Under the pieces are notes generated by a model, which was not told the origin of the DNA, ran no database searches, and worked only from the letters and a program-made list of their open reading frames with translations. Source: JBAXAM01 sp037142515 (lineage in GTDB: Bacteria > Pseudomonadota > Gammaproteobacteria > UBA9339). From it: DNA of 64,000 nucleotides. Positions 44,172 through 54,400 of this stretch are shown piece after piece. The position numbers and the translations under genes were made by a program. Positions within the stretch are counted from its first letter, which is position 1; each line of letters starts with the position of its first letter. The stretch spans positions 1 to 64,000 of the forward strand of contig JBAXAM010000004.1 in the NCBI GenBank assembly GCA_037142515.1, in the 5' to 3' direction.

Positions 44172-45194
44172 TTATTTATCTAAGAATGCATTGTAGTTTT
44201 TTGACTGCCTACTTTTCCATGCTTTTTGATGATAGGCATAACTGGCTACTAGAGGTAGAGCTATAGTAGCTTCAGCGAAAACCATTTGTTCAAAGTCATT
44301 ACTGACTTTGCCCCATGAGTGAGCCTCCTTAAGGGTAGAGCCAGATAAGGCACCATCTCGTTCATCTGCAACTGTAATTTGAATAGCATATTTGTGCATA
44401 TCAGCTTTTGCTCCAACTATCTCGGCGGCAACCGTAATATCTTGAGCAAAGTTTTTCGGTGCACCACCACCGATCATTAATAAGCCGGTAGTTTTAGCTT
44501 TAACTTTTATTTTGGTTAATTCCAAAAAATCCTTAACCGAATCTATAGTTACCATGTTGTTATTTTTTCGATGCCATTGATGATGAACTAATCCAAATCC
44601 AGCGCTACAATCTGAAAAAGCTGGAACAAAAATAGGAACATTTTTAACGTAAGCTTGTTTTACTATAGAATCATCGCCTATATTTTGTTCTGATAGATAT
44701 TTGCCCATAGCAATAATAAATTCTCTTGATGAGTATGGATGAGAGGGGAGTCCGTTTGCAATTTTAGCAATCGTCATATCGCATTTTCGCAACTCGTCCT
44801 CATCGATATAAGTATCGTAAATTCTATCAATATGATGATCGAATAGAGCGTGATCATTAGCAAAAGGAGATCCTTGATAGTGTTTAAATCCTAAACCCTC
44901 AAAAAAATCTTGATCAACAATAATTGCTCCAGTCGAAACAATAGCATCAACCATATTGTTTTCTATTAAGTCGAAGACAACTTTTTTCAATCCAGCACTA
45001 AATAATGATCCGGCCAGGCATAATATAATTGAGCAACTAGAATCTTTTAGCATGGTGGTGTAAATTTCTGCTGCACGAGCTAAATTTCTCGCTTGAAAGG
45101 CCATATTTTTATATTGCTCAATCAATGGAGTCGCATCAAATTTTTTGATATCTAGATGTTGAATCTTAGTGGCCAATAAATCTTCTTTTTTCAT
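44172..45194 (-). CDS. speY: Deoxyhypusine synthase-like protein SpeY (probable homospermidine pathway)
   Basis: NAD-dependent aminobutyl-transferase fold. Recognisable parts are the substrate/NAD region CLAGSLFSAGLKK, VSTGAIIVDQDF, LMIGGGAPKNF and the catalytic-lysine region (LKEAHSWGKV). Bacteria lack eIF5A, so the classical deoxyhypusine role is unlikely; the SpeY subgroup is linked to making bis(guanidino)azanonane from agmatine, and then homospermidine. Its place at the head of an operon with arginine decarboxylase and agmatinase supports that reading. It has its own promoter and a GGAGG ribosome site. The family is firm; the exact product is inference. Confidence 0.85.
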   Translation of the reverse strand: MKKEDLLATKIQHLDIKKFDATPLIEQYKNMAFQARNLARAAEIYTTMLKDSSCSIILCLAGSLFSAGLKKVVFDLIENNMVDAIVSTGAIIVDQDFFEGLGFKHYQGSPFANDHALFDHHIDRIYDTYIDEDELRKCDMTIAKIANGLPSHPYSSREFIIAMGKYLSEQNIGDDSIVKQAYVKNVPIFVPAFSDCSAGFGLVHHQWHRKNNNMVTIDSVKDFLELTKIKVKAKTTGLLMIGGGAPKNFAQDITVAAEIVGAKADMHKYAIQITVADERDGALSGSTLKEAHSWGKVSNDFEQMVFAEATIALPLVASYAYHQKAWKSRQSKNYNAFLDK

Positions 45195-45227
45195 TTAAAA
45201 AAATCCTCCATAGTCAATACTTACCAT

Positions 45228-45256
45228 ATGATATAGCTCATTGTGGATTTGTCCAA
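45228..45256 (-). promoter_or_regulatory. Sigma70 promoter of the polyamine operon
   Basis: Minus strand TTGGAC (45251-45256), a 17-base spacer and TATCAT (45228-45233), about 35 bases before the speY start. It is divergent from the xseB promoter. Confidence 0.6.
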
Positions 45257-45265
45257 CAAATAGTT

Positions 45266-45295
45266 TTGTTCAAACCAAATATACCCTGCTATACT
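45266..45295 (+). promoter_or_regulatory. Promoter of xseB-ispA
   Basis: TTGTTC (45266-45271), an 18-base spacer and TATACT (45290-45295) preceded by TGC, which makes an extended -10. It lies about 30 bases before the xseB ATG. Confidence 0.55.
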
Positions 45296-45325
45296 AACTA
45301 CCGATAATTGGTCTAGGCAAAAGCC

Positions 45326-45580
45326 ATGTCTGCTAAAAAAACTACTAAACTTGATTTCGAAGCTACTCTAAAAGAATTAGAGTCAATTGTTAATGCAATT
45401 GAAAAGGGAGGAACTAGCCTTGAAGAATCATTAGAGCTTTTCGCTAAAGGAATTGCTTTAACTAAAGAATGCCAAGGAACTTTAAAAGCTGCAGAACAAA
45501 AAGTAAAAATTTTGACAGGAAAAGATTTGGCCGATTTTGTAACAGAAGGTAATAGTGACGATGAAGAAGCAGAGTTTTGA
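45326..45580 (+). CDS. xseB: Exodeoxyribonuclease VII small subunit
   Basis: 84-residue small subunit that supports XseA in single-strand DNA degradation. The pattern DFEATLKELESIVNAIEKGG followed by SLEESLELFAKGIALTKEC is the family signature. xseA is not in the window. The 3' end overlaps the ispA start by about 20 bases, the common xseB-ispA arrangement. Confidence 0.96.
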   Translation: MSAKKTTKLDFEATLKELESIVNAIEKGGTSLEESLELFAKGIALTKECQGTLKAAEQKVKILTGKDLADFVTEGNSDDEEAEF

Positions 45581-46415
45581 AATATTCTTACGTAGTCGCT
45601 ATAAGCGTGTAAATAAGTTTTTAAATAAATATTTATCAGCGACACGTGAACCGAAAAATTTATGTATGGCAATGCGCTACGGTGTTTTAAGTGGTGGTAA
45701 GCGGCTCAGGCCCTTTTTAGTTTATGCTGTCGGTGCTATGTATGGTGCTCGTCTTGAAGCTTTAGATATTCCTGCTTGTGCTATTGAATTGATCCATTCG
45801 TTTTCATTGATACACGATGATTTGCCGGCTATGGATAATGACGATTTACGTCGCGGTAAATTAACGTGTCACAGGGCTTTTGATGAAGCGACTGCAGTTT
45901 TAGCTGGTGATGCTTTGGCGATTTTTGCTTTTCAACTCATAAATGAATCTAAATTTTTAGCACCAAAGCAAGCTGTTGCTATGAGTAAAGCCTTAGCGTT
46001 GGCCGCAGGTGCGAGCGGTATGGCTGGTGGGCAAGACATAGACATTCAATCTGTTAATAATAAACTAAGTGAAAAAAAGTTAGAGCAAATGTATTTATTG
46101 AAAACGGGTGCACTGCTTGGTGCTGCGGTAAAGCTTGGTGCTTTGGCGGCTAATGTTAGCGATCCAAAAGAATTTAAAATTTTAGACCAGTTTGCAAAAA
46201 GTATTGGTTTGGCGTTTCAAATCCAAGATGATATTTTCGATATGGAAAGTAATGCGGACAAAAAAATTACTTATCCGGTTTTAGTTGGCGCGCCAGCGGC
46301 TAAAGCAAAAGTAAAGCAATTGTGGCAGCGAGCCGAAAAATCTTTGTTGCAGCTAAAAGCAAATACACAAACTTTGCAAGCTCTGGTTGCTTATATTATG
46401 AAACGTGATTATTGA
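45561..46415 (+). CDS. ispA: Farnesyl diphosphate synthase / polyprenyl synthetase
   Basis: Makes C15 (or longer) isoprenyl diphosphate for undecaprenyl and quinone pathways. The first Asp-rich motif HDDLPAMDNDDLRRG and the second FQIQDDIFDMES are intact. The start is set at the ATG at 45561 within the end of xseB, giving 284 residues, close to E. coli IspA. dxs, often next, is replaced by the convergent coiled-coil gene. Confidence 0.95.
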   Translation: MKKQSFEIFLRSRYKRVNKFLNKYLSATREPKNLCMAMRYGVLSGGKRLRPFLVYAVGAMYGARLEALDIPACAIELIHSFSLIHDDLPAMDNDDLRRGKLTCHRAFDEATAVLAGDALAIFAFQLINESKFLAPKQAVAMSKALALAAGASGMAGGQDIDIQSVNNKLSEKKLEQMYLLKTGALLGAAVKLGALAANVSDPKEFKILDQFAKSIGLAFQIQDDIFDMESNADKKITYPVLVGAPAAKAKVKQLWQRAEKSLLQLKANTQTLQALVAYIMKRDY

Positions 46416-47470
46416 TTGTTATAAGGTGTTGGTACTTTTGGGAGTGGCGTTTGTTTTTGTGTTTGTTTTTCCGTTTCATCGCTTTTTTGTTTTGGTTCTT
46501 GAAGGCATTCTTTTACCTCTAGTGTCGTTTGTTGCAGTTTTTGGACTTTTTTATCAATTTCCTCTTCCTGTTTTTCAAGTTGCTGTTCTTCTAGTGCTAG
46601 TTCTCTTTTTTCTTCTTTTATGTATGTCAGAGTGTCTTTTAATTTTATGTAGTTATCAATATCTTGTGTGTCGTCCATGCAAACACGGAGGCTCTTTTCT
46701 AGCTCGTCAAGTTCCCTTTTCCTGTTTACTACTTGGTCCTGCTTGGACTCGATTTTAGCGAAATCTATCATGTACTGTTCTAACAACCCATGCATTTCTA
46801 GTATAACTTTATCTTTATCACCGATACAATCGTGGATAATTTTTTGAAAATTCGGTTTTGATGTTGATGCACCAAATTTTTCCCATTCTTTATCAAATTT
46901 CTTTGCTAGTAAGTTTTCGGTATCGTTCATTTGTTGCTCTATGGTAGTGATTTTTTTGTCAATAACTGTAATTTTTTCTTTAACCACTAGAATTTTTTTG
47001 TTGATTTCTTTAAGTTGGGCAAAAGCTGCAGCCAGTTGCTTTTGTATGTCAACAAGCAAGGCTTCAAGTTTATTTCTTAACTCAAAATCTTTGGTGTAAT
47101 GCTCAAAAAACTCTTTTAGGTCTTTTCCAGCTGTTTTTACTTCTTTATCTAGCCCTTCTAGATATTGAGCAATATTTTCTTTTATTTTCAGGTCGTGTTC
47201 ATGCAGCAGGTCTTGCTTTTTTTCTTTGATAAATTTTGAATTCTTGATTAATTTATCCAGTCGTTGTTTAAGGTGCGGGATTTTGAAGTCTGTTATTCCG
47301 GCTTTTTCAAGTACAGCAATTAGTTTACTATACTTTGAGATCATTCCCTCAAGACTATTGATGGTTCCCAATTTTATTTCTCGAAATAATTTCTTATCTT
47401 TTTTTTTGCTGTGTATAACACTTTCAAATTTATTTAAGATATCTTCGATATTGTCCGGTTTTTTTGGCAT
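46409..47470 (-). CDS. Unknown coiled-coil protein
   Basis: 353-residue, highly charged, Lys/Glu-rich protein with no recognised family, signal peptide or membrane span. Nearly all of it from about residue 20 to 330 shows heptad-like patterns (for example ELEKSLRVCMDDTQ and ERELALEEQQLEKQEEEID), so a long helical coiled coil is expected. The C-terminus is a Gln/Thr/Pro-rich tail. An AAGGA ribosome site precedes the ATG. It is convergent with ispA (7-base overlap) and divergent from gyrB. In a host-associated lineage such proteins are sometimes secreted effectors, but nothing here proves that. Confidence 0.7.
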   Translation of the reverse strand: MPKKPDNIEDILNKFESVIHSKKKDKKLFREIKLGTINSLEGMISKYSKLIAVLEKAGITDFKIPHLKQRLDKLIKNSKFIKEKKQDLLHEHDLKIKENIAQYLEGLDKEVKTAGKDLKEFFEHYTKDFELRNKLEALLVDIQKQLAAAFAQLKEINKKILVVKEKITVIDKKITTIEQQMNDTENLLAKKFDKEWEKFGASTSKPNFQKIIHDCIGDKDKVILEMHGLLEQYMIDFAKIESKQDQVVNRKRELDELEKSLRVCMDDTQDIDNYIKLKDTLTYIKEEKRELALEEQQLEKQEEEIDKKVQKLQQTTLEVKECLQEPKQKSDETEKQTQKQTPLPKVPTPYNNQ

Positions 47471-47560
47471 TGTTTCGTCCTTAAAACTAAAGAGGTTGAA
47501 TCAAAGTATACATTTTTTCTATCCTGAATGCGATATATTCTATGTTTTTGCCTACAAAGC

Positions 47561-47569
47561 TGATATAAT
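47561..47569 (+). promoter_or_regulatory. Extended -10 promoter of gyrB
   Basis: TGA-TATAAT, a perfect extended -10, 37 bases before the gyrB ATG. The -35 is weak. gyrB usually follows recF, but here it stands alone with this promoter. Confidence 0.5.
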
Positions 47570-47605
47570 AAAGCGTTTTTATAATTTACCTAACTAATTG
47601 ATTTT

Positions 47606-50029
47606 ATGACAGAAACAATACGAACATACGATTCATCTAATATCAAGGTTTTGAAAGGGCTGGACGCTGTTAGAAAGCGTCCCGGAATGTATATTGGAGA
47701 TACTGATGATGGGTCTGGTTTGCACCAGATGGTGTTTGAGGTTGTCGATAACTCAATTGACGAAGCTCTTGCTGGTTATTGCAATGCAATTGAAGTAATT
47801 ATTCATGTCAGTGGTTTTGTTACGGTTATAGACAACGGTCGCGGTATTCCTGCTGATATTCACCAAGAAGAGGGGCGCTCAGCAGCTGAAGTTATAATGA
47901 CCGTGCTGCATGCTGGTGGTAAATTTGATAATGATGCCTATAAAGTTTCTGGCGGATTACATGGTGTTGGTGTGTCAGTAGTGAATGCCTTATCTGAAGA
48001 GTTACATTTACTGATTCGTCAAAATGGCAAGTTATATGAACAAATTTATCGTCATGGTGATCCTGCTTTTGCATTGAAGATTATTGGTGAAGCAAATACT
48101 ACTGGAACCGAAATTAGTTTTAAACCAAGCAAGGAAACTTTTACGCAAATAGAGTTTCATTATGAAATCTTAGCCAAGCGTCTACGCGAGCTAGCGTTTT
48201 TAAATTCAGGAATTCGTATTCATCTTTTGGATGAGAGTACGGGTAAGGAAGAAACTTTTCAGTATGCCGGAGGTATTAGTGGATTTGTTGACCTTTTAAA
48301 CAAAAATAAGAGTGTCATCAACGTGCCGATATTTCACTTTGTTGCGAAGAGCGATAATACTACCGTTGAGTTGGCTTTGCAGTGGAATGATGGTTTTCAG
48401 GAGACCATTTTTTGTTATACCAATAATATTCCACAACGTGATGGCGGCACACATTTAATTGGCTTTCGCAGCGCGTTAACTCGGACGTTGAATAATTATA
48501 TTGAAACTGAAGGGCTTACTAAAAAAGATAAGATCGTTACTACTGGTGATGATTCGCGCGAAGGTTTAACTGCAATTCTTTCTGTGAAATTGCCCGATCC
48601 AAAATTTTCATCGCAGACCAAAGACAAGTTGGTTTCATCGGAAGTAAAAGGGGTTGTTGAGTCTTTAGTTGCGGAAAAACTGCGAGAATATTTACTTGAA
48701 CATCCTAAGCAAGCACGTGATATTGTTTCTAAAATGATTGATGCTGCTCGAGCACGGGAAGCTGCGCGCAAGGCTAGAGAAATGACACGACGCAAATCAG
48801 CGCTTGATATTGCTGGTCTGCCAGGAAAATTGGCTGATTGTCAGGAAAAAGATCCAGCTCTGTGCGAGATTTTTATTGTTGAAGGTGAATCAGCTGGCGG
48901 TTCGGCTAAGCAAGCACGCGATCGCAAATACCAAGCAATTTTGCCATTACGCGGAAAAATTCTAAATGTTGAAAAAGCGCGCTTTGATAGAATGATCACA
49001 TCAGAAGAAATAGGTACATTAATTACTGCTTTGGGTTGTGGTATTGGTCGAGAAGAATATGATCCTGCGAAAACCCGTTATCATCGTATTGTGATTATGA
49101 CAGATGCGGATATCGACGGCTCACACATTCGGACGTTGCTTTTAACTTTCTTTTATCGCCAAATGCCAGAACTAATTGCGCGCGGTTATATTTATATTGC
49201 ACAACCACCTTTATATAAAGTCAAAAAGGGAAGCAATGAACAGTACGTCAAGGACGACTCCGCTCTTAATAATTACTTAGTACAATTGGCATTAGACGGT
49301 GCGCGTTTGCATGTCAATGCGGCGGCGCCGTCGATTAGTAGTGCGACACTTGAGGTTTTAATTCAAGAGTATGGTATGGCTTTGCAAATTATTGAGCGCT
49401 TAGTGCGTAAATATCCGCGCGCGATTTTGGAAGCTATGCTAGAAATGCCCCGTCTGCAGGTTGAACAATTATATGATCAGAGTGTGGTTACCAAATGGGC
49501 CCAATTATTAGAGCAAAAATTGTCTTGGAACACTAGCAAAGAAGCCCCGCAGCATAAGGTTGGGGTAAAAGAGCAGATTGACAAGAGTATTTTTGTTCCG
49601 ATGATTTCCGTTGTTTCTCATGGCGTTGCAACCGATTATATTTTACCAGCTGCTTTATTTATTTCTGGAGAATATCGACATTTGGCAAATTTAGCTAAGA
49701 AAATTTCTGGGTTAATCGAGCCAGGCGCGTATGTTTCTAGAGATAGTCGTGAAGAGCGGATAACAAATTTTGCTGCCGGTTTTGATTGGCTGATGGGTGA
49801 GGCGAAAAAGGGATTGAGTATTCAGCGGTACAAAGGTCTTGGTGAAATGAATCCGGAGCAGCTTTGGGATACAACCATGGACCCAAATACTAGGCGGATG
49901 CTTAGAGTTGCCGTCGAAGATGCTGTTGCTGCCGATCAGATTTTTACTGCTCTTATGGGCGATCAAGTGGAGCCGCGCCGTGAATTTATCGAACAGCGAG
50001 CTTTAGAAGTTGTAAACTTGGATGTTTAA
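47606..50029 (+). CDS. gyrB: DNA gyrase subunit B
   Basis: ATPase subunit of gyrase, introducing negative supercoils with GyrA. The 807 residues include the GHKL ATPase (VRKRPGMYIGDT, DNGRGIP, GGLHGVGVSVVNALS), the TOPRIM domain (EGESAGGSAKQ, DADIDGSHIRTLL) and the gammaproteobacterial insert of about 160 residues before the C-terminal GLGEMNPEQLWDTTMDP. It is not beside dnaA-dnaN-recF in this window. Confidence 0.99.
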   Translation: MTETIRTYDSSNIKVLKGLDAVRKRPGMYIGDTDDGSGLHQMVFEVVDNSIDEALAGYCNAIEVIIHVSGFVTVIDNGRGIPADIHQEEGRSAAEVIMTVLHAGGKFDNDAYKVSGGLHGVGVSVVNALSEELHLLIRQNGKLYEQIYRHGDPAFALKIIGEANTTGTEISFKPSKETFTQIEFHYEILAKRLRELAFLNSGIRIHLLDESTGKEETFQYAGGISGFVDLLNKNKSVINVPIFHFVAKSDNTTVELALQWNDGFQETIFCYTNNIPQRDGGTHLIGFRSALTRTLNNYIETEGLTKKDKIVTTGDDSREGLTAILSVKLPDPKFSSQTKDKLVSSEVKGVVESLVAEKLREYLLEHPKQARDIVSKMIDAARAREAARKAREMTRRKSALDIAGLPGKLADCQEKDPALCEIFIVEGESAGGSAKQARDRKYQAILPLRGKILNVEKARFDRMITSEEIGTLITALGCGIGREEYDPAKTRYHRIVIMTDADIDGSHIRTLLLTFFYRQMPELIARGYIYIAQPPLYKVKKGSNEQYVKDDSALNNYLVQLALDGARLHVNAAAPSISSATLEVLIQEYGMALQIIERLVRKYPRAILEAMLEMPRLQVEQLYDQSVVTKWAQLLEQKLSWNTSKEAPQHKVGVKEQIDKSIFVPMISVVSHGVATDYILPAALFISGEYRHLANLAKKISGLIEPGAYVSRDSREERITNFAAGFDWLMGEAKKGLSIQRYKGLGEMNPEQLWDTTMDPNTRRMLRVAVEDAVAADQIFTALMGDQVEPRREFIEQRALEVVNLDV

Positions 50030-50033
50030 GGCT

Positions 50034-51236
50034 TCACTTTGCGGGGTCGGGGTAGCGTGCGCTAATAGAGTTTATAACTTCTAAACAGCCGACAAAGGCC
50101 GCTACTACATCTGGATCAAATTGTTTACCTGAATTTGCAAGAATTTTCTCTACTGCTTTTTCTTCATCATATTTATTAGCTACCGCAACTATGCGGGCAT
50201 ATATAGGTATCTCATTACCGCTTTTACCAAAAGCCAAGCCATCAGCTTTTTCATAACCTGGTAATGGTAACCCATCTTCAATGCGTATATGGCCAAGATA
50301 GCCAGAACCATCCCAGTGCTCATGGTGGTTAAGAGATACAGCTTGTGCTATTTCTTCAAAAGTAGAAAAGACATTAGGAAAGAGGCGAGCTCCATAAATA
50401 ACGTGTTGGCGAAAGATTTTTACTTCTTCAGGTGTTAGTTCGGCAGATGGTTTTTTTAAAATGTAAGATGGTATAGCTATCTTACCGATATCATGCAGCA
50501 TTGCAGCCATTCTTAAAATATCACGATTATGTTGGATTTCTCTTTCGGTAACCCCTTTTTTACGTGCCCAAGCTTCGTAGATTTCTATAGAATAGGCAGC
50601 GATACGATTATTGTGTGCTGTGGTTTCAGTCGGATCATGTAGCTCGAGCATTTCGTTCATGCGTACAATCATCGAGCGTGTCATTTGTGCATGTTCAATG
50701 GCGATAGCCGTGCTATCGGCAAAAAGTTGAACTATGGATTCCTCGATAGCGGTAAAAGGTCGGATTAATTGATCTAGGCCGAGAGAATTGATTAATTGGA
50801 TTACCCCAGTTACTTTTCCCAAAGAGTTTTTTATTGGAACTGCTAGCATTGATTGGGTGCGATAGCCGGTAGTTTCGTCGAAATGTTTATCAAATGAATA
50901 TGGTTGAAAGTTGTCAATACAATAGGCGTCTGGAATATTCACTAGTACACCAGTATTTGCTACATAGCCGGCAATCGATTTATTGTTTATTTGAACACTA
51001 AAAGTTGAGTAAATTAATTTTTTGCCAAAAGGTAGTTTTTTTTGTAAGGTGCTGTTTTGTGTATAACTAAATTTTAGGGTTGATCCCTCAACCAGATAAA
51101 CCGAGCCAGCGTCAGCACCAACAACGCTTCTCACTTCGGTTAGCATATGCTCAAGAAGCATATCTAAATCCTGAATTTGCAATAGCTCCTGCGTTATTTT
51201 TATGATCTTATCGAAATCTTTTTGGTCATTAGCCAT
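50034..51236 (-). CDS. GAF plus atypical HD-GYP domain protein
   Basis: Likely cyclic-di-GMP phosphodiesterase or signalling protein in the cytosol. Residues about 15-180 form a GAF sensor (DLDMLLEHMLTEVRSVVGADAGSVYL). Residues about 215-400 form an HD-GYP domain: HDIGKIAIPSYILKKPSAELT and HHEHWDGSGY are clear. The signature Pro is Leu (GYL), and about 25 extra residues separate it from the IPIYARIVAVANKYDE segment, where FDALT is usual. Enzyme activity is therefore uncertain. It is convergent with gyrB, 4 bases apart, and divergent from the NRPS-PKS gene with about 200 bases between. Confidence 0.85.
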   Translation of the reverse strand: MANDQKDFDKIIKITQELLQIQDLDMLLEHMLTEVRSVVGADAGSVYLVEGSTLKFSYTQNSTLQKKLPFGKKLIYSTFSVQINNKSIAGYVANTGVLVNIPDAYCIDNFQPYSFDKHFDETTGYRTQSMLAVPIKNSLGKVTGVIQLINSLGLDQLIRPFTAIEESIVQLFADSTAIAIEHAQMTRSMIVRMNEMLELHDPTETTAHNNRIAAYSIEIYEAWARKKGVTEREIQHNRDILRMAAMLHDIGKIAIPSYILKKPSAELTPEEVKIFRQHVIYGARLFPNVFSTFEEIAQAVSLNHHEHWDGSGYLGHIRIEDGLPLPGYEKADGLAFGKSGNEIPIYARIVAVANKYDEEKAVEKILANSGKQFDPDVVAAFVGCLEVINSISARYPDPAK

Positions 51237-51335
51237 TGGAATTTAGTAAGTGTCCATAATCCTAGGCGACAATAATAGCATGATTTATTGGATTGTATAA
51301 TACTAATTTATATTTGGGCTGTACACTGAGCCTAA

Positions 51336-51364
51336 TTGCGGTGAAAATATGTGTGCAATATAGT
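51336..51364 (+). promoter_or_regulatory. Probable promoter of the NRPS-PKS gene
   Basis: TTGCGG (51336-51341), a 17-base spacer and TATAGT (51359-51364), in the 203-base divergent gap. A second TATAAT lies at 51296-51301 without a good -35. A strong CAGGGGG ribosome site sits before the ATG at 51440. Confidence 0.4.
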
Positions 51365-51439
51365 ATCGGAAGATGAATTGGTTGTTAGTTGGCATGAGGC
51401 CCTATTTTATTCAAACATTAATTAAACAGGGGGTTCTTT

Positions 51440-54400
51440 ATGTACAAAATTAAACTATCTCCTTACGCTAAAATCTTTTATACCGAATGGTTGTTAGCTC
51501 CGGCTAGCAGTAGGTATAACTTATCAATAGACCAAACCTTATACGGTGATTTAGATGTAGAAAGGTTAAGAACAGCTTTAAAAAGATATGTTGTTGAACA
51601 TGTTTTACTCAATAGTCATATTCAAGACGTTAATGGAAAATATTATTGGGTAAAAAACGACAGCGTTATTGAGCTGGAATATTCAGAAAATCCTGTTAAC
51701 ACATCTGAACTGCTATCTTATGTTGCTAGTAGTTTTGATTTACATAATGGACCGTTGTATAGATTCAAATTATTACGAACAGGTAATGATGTTTATAGGC
51801 TTATCCTAGTTTTTCATCATCTTGTAATTGATGGTAGCACGTCTTTAGATGCTGGTGTATTTGAAGCAATCTCAAACTACTATAACGATGAAAACTATAG
51901 CACTAAACATAGTGTCGATAATCAAATAAATTTTATATCCAGTCTAGCAACCACACTTTCTGCTAACCTAACACAACACAAAGATAGCTATAAGGAGTTT
52001 TGGTATCAACAATTGTTAGATATAGAGAATATTGATTTGAGTTTTTTAAAATTAGATAGGGCTTTATACGATAAAAACAGAGTGCTTTTGGATGATATAA
52101 ATCAGATAGAAGCTATCAAGTTTAATTATGGAGATATTGAATTTGCTAAATTAAAACAAATTAAAAGCAAATATAGTATGACGCCATATGGCTATAGCCA
52201 ATGTATTTTAGCGATGCTTTTTCACAAATACACGAGCCAGGAACGTTTTGCCATAAGCTACCCAATAACAATTGGGGAGGGTCTAGATTTTATTTATGGA
52301 GCGCAAATCAACACTAATTTAATTCCATATAGATTTACTAAAAGCACGACAATTATCGACTTATTTAATCAAAGCAAAGAGTTTTTTAAATTAACCATAC
52401 GTAGTGATATTAAGCATAGCTATTATCCAGTGGCGAACATTATCCAAGAAAACAACAAGCACTTGTTGAACGTTTGTTTTGCGCAAACATTTTTTAGAGA
52501 CAAGCCTTTTGTTTTTACTGGGATAAAAAAAATAGAAATATCTGACAAACTTAATTTAGATTATGTAACAAGAGATTTGCTATTGTTCGAGCAAAATCCT
52601 AGAGACGCTAAATTAAATTACCGTGTTGTGTACGACAAAAGATCAATCGATGGATATCTGCTAAATAGCTTTGTTATTAACTACAAAAGATTGTTTATTG
52701 AAGTGCTGGATGATTTGCTAACGGGAAAAAACAATAAACATATATCTAGTTATAGTCTATTAGATGACAAACAATATCAAAAAATAGTGCGCGAATTTAA
52801 TCAAACTGAAAAAGATTATCCTCGTGATAAAACCATTCATAAGCTATTCGAAGAACAGGTACTAAAAACACCAGATAATATAGCTGTGGCATACGAAGAT
52901 ACTAAATTAACCTACCAAGAATTAAATAACAAAGCTAATCAATTAGCCAACTGTTTGCACTACAACTACGATGTCAAACCAAATGATCTAATTGCATTGT
53001 ATTTAGACAGAAGCGAGCAAATGTTAATTACTATAATCGGAGTATTAAAAGCTGGTGCGGCTTATGTGCCAATAGACCCAAAGCTTCCTGATGAGAGAAT
53101 AAACTACATATTTGACAACACGAAATCTAAGATTATTTTAACTAATAGGAACCATCAAAGCAGGTTACAGCAAATTGGTCAACAAGATATAATTGCTATA
53201 GATGATAAAACAGTACAATCTGAGTTATCATTACAAAAAGAAGACAATCCAAATGTCTCAATAGCTAGTAATAACCTTATTTATGTGCTTTATACATCTG
53301 GAACTACAGGAAATCCCAAGGGGGTCATGCTTGAACACGCAGCCTGTGTTAATAGGATGTTGTGGATGATAAGCACAAGTCATTTTCTGGGAAATGAGAA
53401 AGTGCTATTTAAAACAAACTACATATTTGATGTTTCATTCTCTGACATTTTTACAACATTATTAACTGGCGGGACTTTGATTGTAACAAAAAATGTTTTT
53501 GATATAGACGAAATAACACTAAAATTCGAAAAATATTCAATAGATGTATGTCACTTCACGCCATCGCAATTTGAGGCCATTAGTAGTATTAAGGGATTTG
53601 AATTATTCGAAAAATTAAAGGTTCTAAATTTTAGTGGTGAAGCGCTATACCCGAAGATACTAGAGGGCCTTAGTAAAAAAGTACTTTGTGCAAATTATTA
53701 CGGTCCAACAGAAGCTGGTGAGGTAACATTTGAAGATACCAAATTTACTGAAGCAAATAAAAACATTGCAACTATTGGATGGGCATTGCCAAATGTTAAG
53801 TTATTTATATTGGATAAGTATTTGATGCCGCTTCCTGTTGGAGCGATAGGAGAGCTCTATTTGGGTGGTGTTTGTTTAGCTCGTGGATATTTGAATAATT
53901 CAGAGCTTACAAACGCAAAATTTATTGCTAATCCACTACAAACAGAACAGGAAAAATTACAAGGTATAAATGACAAGTTATACAAGACTGGAGATTTAGT
54001 TCGATGGTTACCTGACGGGAATATTGAGTATATAGGACGTAATGATTCTCAAATTAAAATTAGAGGATACCGTATTGAGTTGAGCGAAATAGAAAATCAA
54101 TTATTGAAATTTGCTGGAATAAAACAAACAATAGCAACAATAAACGAACGTAATAAGTATTTGATTGCTTACTATGTGGCTAACGAAAAATTAGATGAAA
54201 GCAAGCTCCACGATTTTTTGCAAAGAAATTTGCCAGAATACATGTTGCCAAGCGCGATAATACACCTAGATAAGTTACCTCTTACGGCAAATGGTAAGCT
54301 CGATAAGGCGGCCCTTCCAGAGGTAAACTTTAGCAGGAATTATGTAGCACCAAATAATCAGCTGCAAATATCTATGGTAGTAATATGGTCTAAAATCCTG

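Noticed and set aside
46405..46758. Hydrophobic 117-residue frame on the plus strand after ispA
   Set aside because: It is the reverse of a Lys/Glu-rich coiled-coil gene, which produces Phe/Leu-rich antisense frames. The opposite strand has a better start and ribosome site.
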